Origin: an uncultured Porphyromonadaceae bacterium
GTDB taxonomy: Bacteria; Bacteroidota; Bacteroidia; Bacteroidales; Muribaculaceae
Reading direction: 5' to 3'
Length of the DNA stretch: 64,000 bases
Assembly (NCBI GenBank): GCA_900555715.1
Contig: USMC01000001.1
Location: forward strand, 62,001-126,000
Part shown: positions 62,284-64,000 of the stretch, in pieces
How the letters are laid out: each line of letters opens with the position of its first letter
How positions within the stretch are numbered: position 1 is the first letter of the stretch
Notes under the pieces: generated by a model
What the model saw: only the letters and a program-made list of their open reading frames with translations
Told to the model about the DNA's origin: nothing
Databases searched by the model: none
Made by a program: the position numbers and the translations under genes

Positions 62284-62817
62284 ATGGAAACTCATAACAA
62301 ACTGAGCTACGCCGACGACAGGGACAAGACCTATGGCGTGGCAGGAATGGCAATCACTATAGTGGCACTCGATGCGGAGGACTATCTCGACGGCATCAAT
62401 CTCGACGGCAACCCGGGGGAACATATTCTTATGAGTCATGATTTCGCCTCGAAAGGTAACCCGCGTATGTCGGCGAAAATAGTGTGGGAACAGACGCTCA
62501 AAGATCTGCGTCTGTGGACGTCGATGGCACTCGGCAATGTGGCGTGCCGCCGGTATGTGCTCGCCCACCGCGGTCTCACCTCTTCCGACCAGGCTGAGCT
62601 CCGTTCGGCTCTCCGGCGCGATGCCGAGGAACACTGCGGTCTTGACAGTGACGAATCCGACCGCCTTTTTGACTCATGCCTCGGTTATGTAGACCGCATA
62701 TTCCGCCATCAGGGCGTCCTGCCGATAGCCGAAAGCTTCGCACGCACCCTCGCCGAGCGCCGCACGCTCACAGCCAGCGAGGCAATCGACATCCTTGCCT
62801 CGCTCGGGCTGAGATAA
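62284..62817 (+). CDS. Conserved Bacteroidales protein of unknown function
   Basis: A 177-residue cytoplasmic, helical, acidic protein without signal or membrane segments. Visible features are a short N-terminal beta part (VAGMAITIVALDAEDYLDGI), a conserved-looking MSHDFASKGNPRMSAKIVWE, and a helical C-terminus with AEEHCGLDSDESDRLFDSCL. I recognise no family. It follows the porZ-like gene by 29 bases and may share its transcript. Confidence 0.6.
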   Translation: METHNKLSYADDRDKTYGVAGMAITIVALDAEDYLDGINLDGNPGEHILMSHDFASKGNPRMSAKIVWEQTLKDLRLWTSMALGNVACRRYVLAHRGLTSSDQAELRSALRRDAEEHCGLDSDESDRLFDSCLGYVDRIFRHQGVLPIAESFARTLAERRTLTASEAIDILASLGLR

Positions 62818-62891
62818 AGATTCTTACGGATAAATTGCGGGATTGTGAAATCTTTGTGAAATCTTTTTTTCTATTTTTTTGCGGTTTTTAT

Positions 62892-62899
62892 TAATTTTG
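62892..62899 (+). promoter_or_regulatory. -7 element upstream of the Na/Pi cotransporter gene
   Basis: TAATTTTG lies 23 bases before the ATG at 62923. A T-rich run stands where the -33 element would be, with no exact TTTG. Confidence 0.55.
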
Positions 62900-62922
62900 C
62901 AGTAGAAAACCCATAACAATAC

Positions 62923-64000
62923 ATGGATTACAGTCTACTCAACTTTTTAGGTCTGCTCGGTGCCGTAGGATTGTTCCTCTACGGTATGAAAGTGATGAGC
63001 GAAGGCCTTCAGAAAGCGGCCGGCGACCGTTTGCGTAATATACTCTCCGCCATGACCCGTAACCGCTTCACCGGTCTTCTCACCGGCTGTGCGATTACCG
63101 CTCTCATCCAGAGTTCTTCAGCGTCCACTGTCATGGTGGTCAGCTTTGTCAACGCCGGTCTTATGTCGCTGGGTCAGTCGATGGCTGTAATTTTCGGCGC
63201 CAATGTCGGCACGACTTTCACTGCCTGGATCATAGCCCTCTTCGGCTTCAAAGTCGATATTTCGTCTTACATGCTTCCTCTGATCGGTTTTGCTGTTGTA
63301 CTCCTGCTGATGAACAAGAGCAAAACCAAGAGTATCGGTGAATTCCTGATAGGTTTCAGCTTCCTCTTCATGGGTCTCGACCTTATCAGCGCGAATGTCC
63401 CCGACCTTCAGAACAATCCCGAGATGTTTGCCTACCTCAAGCAGTATGCTTCGATGGGTGTGGCATCAATACTCATCTTTACGTTCGTCGGCATGGTGCT
63501 GACAATGATAATCCAGTCGTCGGCGGCGACATTCGCCATCACGCTGATAATGTGCTCTAAGGGCTGGATAACATTCGATCTTGCGTGCGCCCTTGTGCTG
63601 GGCTCAAATATAGGAACCACCATTACGCCTATCCTTGCCTCTCTGAGCGGCAATGTTGCGGCGAAGCGTGCCTCCATGGGGCATATGCTGTTTAACCTTC
63701 TCGGCACATTGTGGTGCGTATGCGTCTTCATTCCGTTCGCCAACCTCAACAGTTGGCTTACAGAAGTTATAGGTCAGGGCGACCCCAACGCGCTCTATGC
63801 CTATGTCAACAATCTCGAAGCTACCAATCCGGAGATTTACAACCATCTGTTTGACAATTCCCTTCCAGCCGGGCATGATGTTCTGAAAAACATCGCCGCC
63901 ATGCAGATGAGCGTGTCGTTCGGTCTTTCTATATTCCACACAACGTTCAACATAGTCAATGTCGTTGTGATGATATGGCTGACGAATGTGTATGTCAAGA
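62923..64000 (+). CDS. Na/Pi cotransporter family protein, 5' part
   Basis: The first 359 residues of a membrane transporter cut by the window edge. It starts DYSLLNFLGLLGAVGLFLYG and holds the two inverted repeat signatures of the NptA/SLC34 family: LIQSSSASTVMVVSFVNAGL with GANVGTTFTAWI, and MIIQSSAATFAITLIM with GSNIGTTITPILA. The QSS motifs form the sodium and phosphate binding centre. Bacterial relatives of this type usually end in a PhoU-like domain, which would lie beyond the window. It takes up, or balances, phosphate across the inner membrane. Confidence 0.92.
   Translation, partial: MDYSLLNFLGLLGAVGLFLYGMKVMSEGLQKAAGDRLRNILSAMTRNRFTGLLTGCAITALIQSSSASTVMVVSFVNAGLMSLGQSMAVIFGANVGTTFTAWIIALFGFKVDISSYMLPLIGFAVVLLLMNKSKTKSIGEFLIGFSFLFMGLDLISANVPDLQNNPEMFAYLKQYASMGVASILIFTFVGMVLTMIIQSSAATFAITLIMCSKGWITFDLACALVLGSNIGTTITPILASLSGNVAAKRASMGHMLFNLLGTLWCVCVFIPFANLNSWLTEVIGQGDPNALYAYVNNLEATNPEIYNHLFDNSLPAGHDVLKNIAAMQMSVSFGLSIFHTTFNIVNVVVMIWLTNVYVK

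Overview
The window looks like a Bacteroidales chromosome, probably Muribaculaceae-like (family inferred, not proven). Supporting signs are Bacteroidota -33/-7 promoters (TTTG and TAnnTTTG), SusC/SusD proteins, DUF4855, a PorZ-like type IX secretion protein, and a CTnDOT-type traA-traQ transfer operon. Chromosomal genes flank both sides. On the left are the C-terminal part of an alpha-2-macroglobulin-like protein and a DUF4855 protein (1-4.9 kb). On the right are leuS, rdgB, a porZ-like gene, an unrecognised gene and the start of a Na/Pi cotransporter (56.3-64 kb).

Between them lies an integrative and conjugative element (ICE) of about 51 kb, proposed at 5062-56266, bounded by two near-identical 21-bp sites built on GTAC-N7-GTAC. 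From left to right it carries: integrase and small HTH proteins (5.2-8.1 kb); DUF3945, a degenerate topoisomerase-like protein, DUF1896 and a 2147-aa methylase/MutS-I/helicase protein (8.1-17.6 kb); a likely small RNA and a DUF3800 gene (17.7-18.6 kb); coupling protein, relaxase and MobA on the minus strand (18.7-22.5 kb); a 1-kb oriT-like and iteron-like intergenic region; and the plus-strand transfer operon from ParA to TraQ and a lysozyme (23.6-39.4 kb). traG is split by a 2.5-kb group II intron, and the reading frame is restored exactly by precise splicing. The right arm carries a minus-strand PcfK/PcfJ/DUF3873 block and a repeat-rich non-coding end.

The notable cargo is at 39.4-52.2 kb and is clearly more AT-rich than its surroundings. 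A tyrosine recombinase of the DNA-invertase type is followed by two tandem invertible segments. Each is bounded by inverted TCTCT-N5-AGAGA sites with their own matching N5, and each carries a promoter-like -7 element that at present points away from the operon. Downstream is a continuous ten-gene operon: radical SAM/SPASM enzyme, CxxCxGxG lipoprotein, secreted protein, a 60-aa precursor peptide with six C-terminal cysteines (TCxG repeats), a second radical SAM/SPASM enzyme, a ClpP-like serine protease, a peptidase-less ABC exporter, a SusC TonB-dependent receptor, a SusD lipoprotein and a second CxxCxGxG secreted protein. I read this as a phase-variable RiPP pathway: two radical SAM enzymes modify the peptide, a ClpP-like enzyme may remove the leader, the ABC protein exports it, and a dedicated SusCD pair handles the product at the outer membrane. 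The peptide's chemistry and purpose cannot be told from sequence alone.
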